DNA of 34,587 nucleotides from Entrophospora sp. SA101 (taxonomy: Eukaryota > Glomeromycota > Glomeromycetes > Entrophosporales > Entrophosporaceae): NCBI GenBank assembly GCA_958430865.1, contig CAUDNR010004297.1:1-34587 (forward strand), read 5' to 3'. The translations under genes and the position numbers were made by a program. This document shows positions 34,570-34,587 of this stretch, piece after piece (within the stretch, counting starts at the first letter, position 1; every line of letters begins with the position of its first letter). The notes under the pieces were generated by a model. That model worked only from the letters and a program-made list of their open reading frames with translations. It did not search any database and was not told where the DNA came from.

Positions 34570-34587
34570 CTGCAAATAATATCAATT

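Larger units (their letters stand above)
30256..34587. repeat. Right arm of the 4.33-kb inverted duplication
   Basis: Reverse complement of 6423-10756 and continuing to the last base of the window. It is 2 bp shorter because of two one-base homopolymer differences. The inner breakpoint is at the AGTATTTTTTTATTTA word at 30256. Left of it no similarity to the left arm's flank is seen. The arm carries the myosin 3' flank, exons 12-21 and part of intron 11. Confidence 0.95.

Noticed and set aside
1..34587. tRNA, rRNA, CRISPR arrays or prokaryotic operons
   Set aside because: No T-loop-like GTTCGA words in a foldable context, no rRNA-like conserved stretch and no spaced repeats. The DNA is clearly eukaryotic.

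Overview
The window looks like nuclear DNA of an early-diverging filamentous fungus, most plausibly an arbuscular mycorrhizal (Glomeromycotina, Rhizophagus-like) genome. The reasons are very high A+T content, many short AT-rich GT-AG introns (20 in one gene), asparagine-rich low-complexity inserts, Tc1/mariner and small inverted-repeat element relics, and a gene set typical of fungi: class I myosin with SH3 and acidic tail, Scp160/vigilin multi-KH protein and fungal-type KAPA synthase. The taxon is inferred, not proven.

Layout, left to right. (1) 1-811: 5' part of a Tc1/mariner transposon with its terminal inverted repeat. (2) 1689-3210 (-): a five-exon 8-amino-7-oxononanoate (KAPA) synthase gene of biotin synthesis. 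(3) 4499-10267 (+): a complete class I myosin gene of 21 exons, 1306 aa. (4) 10760-11365 (-): three exons encoding an acidic C-terminal region that resembles Nop8/NOL8-type nucleolar proteins, with no N-terminal part visible. Directly upstream lies a broken copy of another gene (11460-11776). (5) 11.8-14.7 kb: relic-rich DNA. (6) 14724-17397 (+): a cytosolic GH15 glycoside hydrolase, 704 aa, 8 exons. (7) 17437-19507 (-): a FIST-domain protein, 512 aa, 7 exons including a 14-nt microexon, convergent with the GH15 gene and only 39 bp from it. (8) 19.5-23.1 kb: relic DNA with two small inverted-repeat elements. (9) 23088-29808 (+): a vigilin/Scp160-like KH protein gene interrupted by a 1,266-bp tandem duplication of its 3' exons. 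(10) 30256-34587: a near-identical inverted copy of 6423-10756, carrying exons 12-21 of the myosin gene on the minus strand and running off the window.

The genes do not form a pathway; they are ordinary housekeeping and metabolic genes. The outstanding features are structural. A pair of nearly identical inverted 4.33-kb arms flanks 19.5 kb of single-copy DNA. A perfect-looking tandem duplication inside the KH gene creates a premature stop, although exon skipping could bypass it. Both are either very recent rearrangements or assembly artefacts, and long reads across the junctions would decide. I see no prokaryote-type system, CRISPR array, rRNA or tRNA. All exon models are hand-made from splice signals and family conservation.
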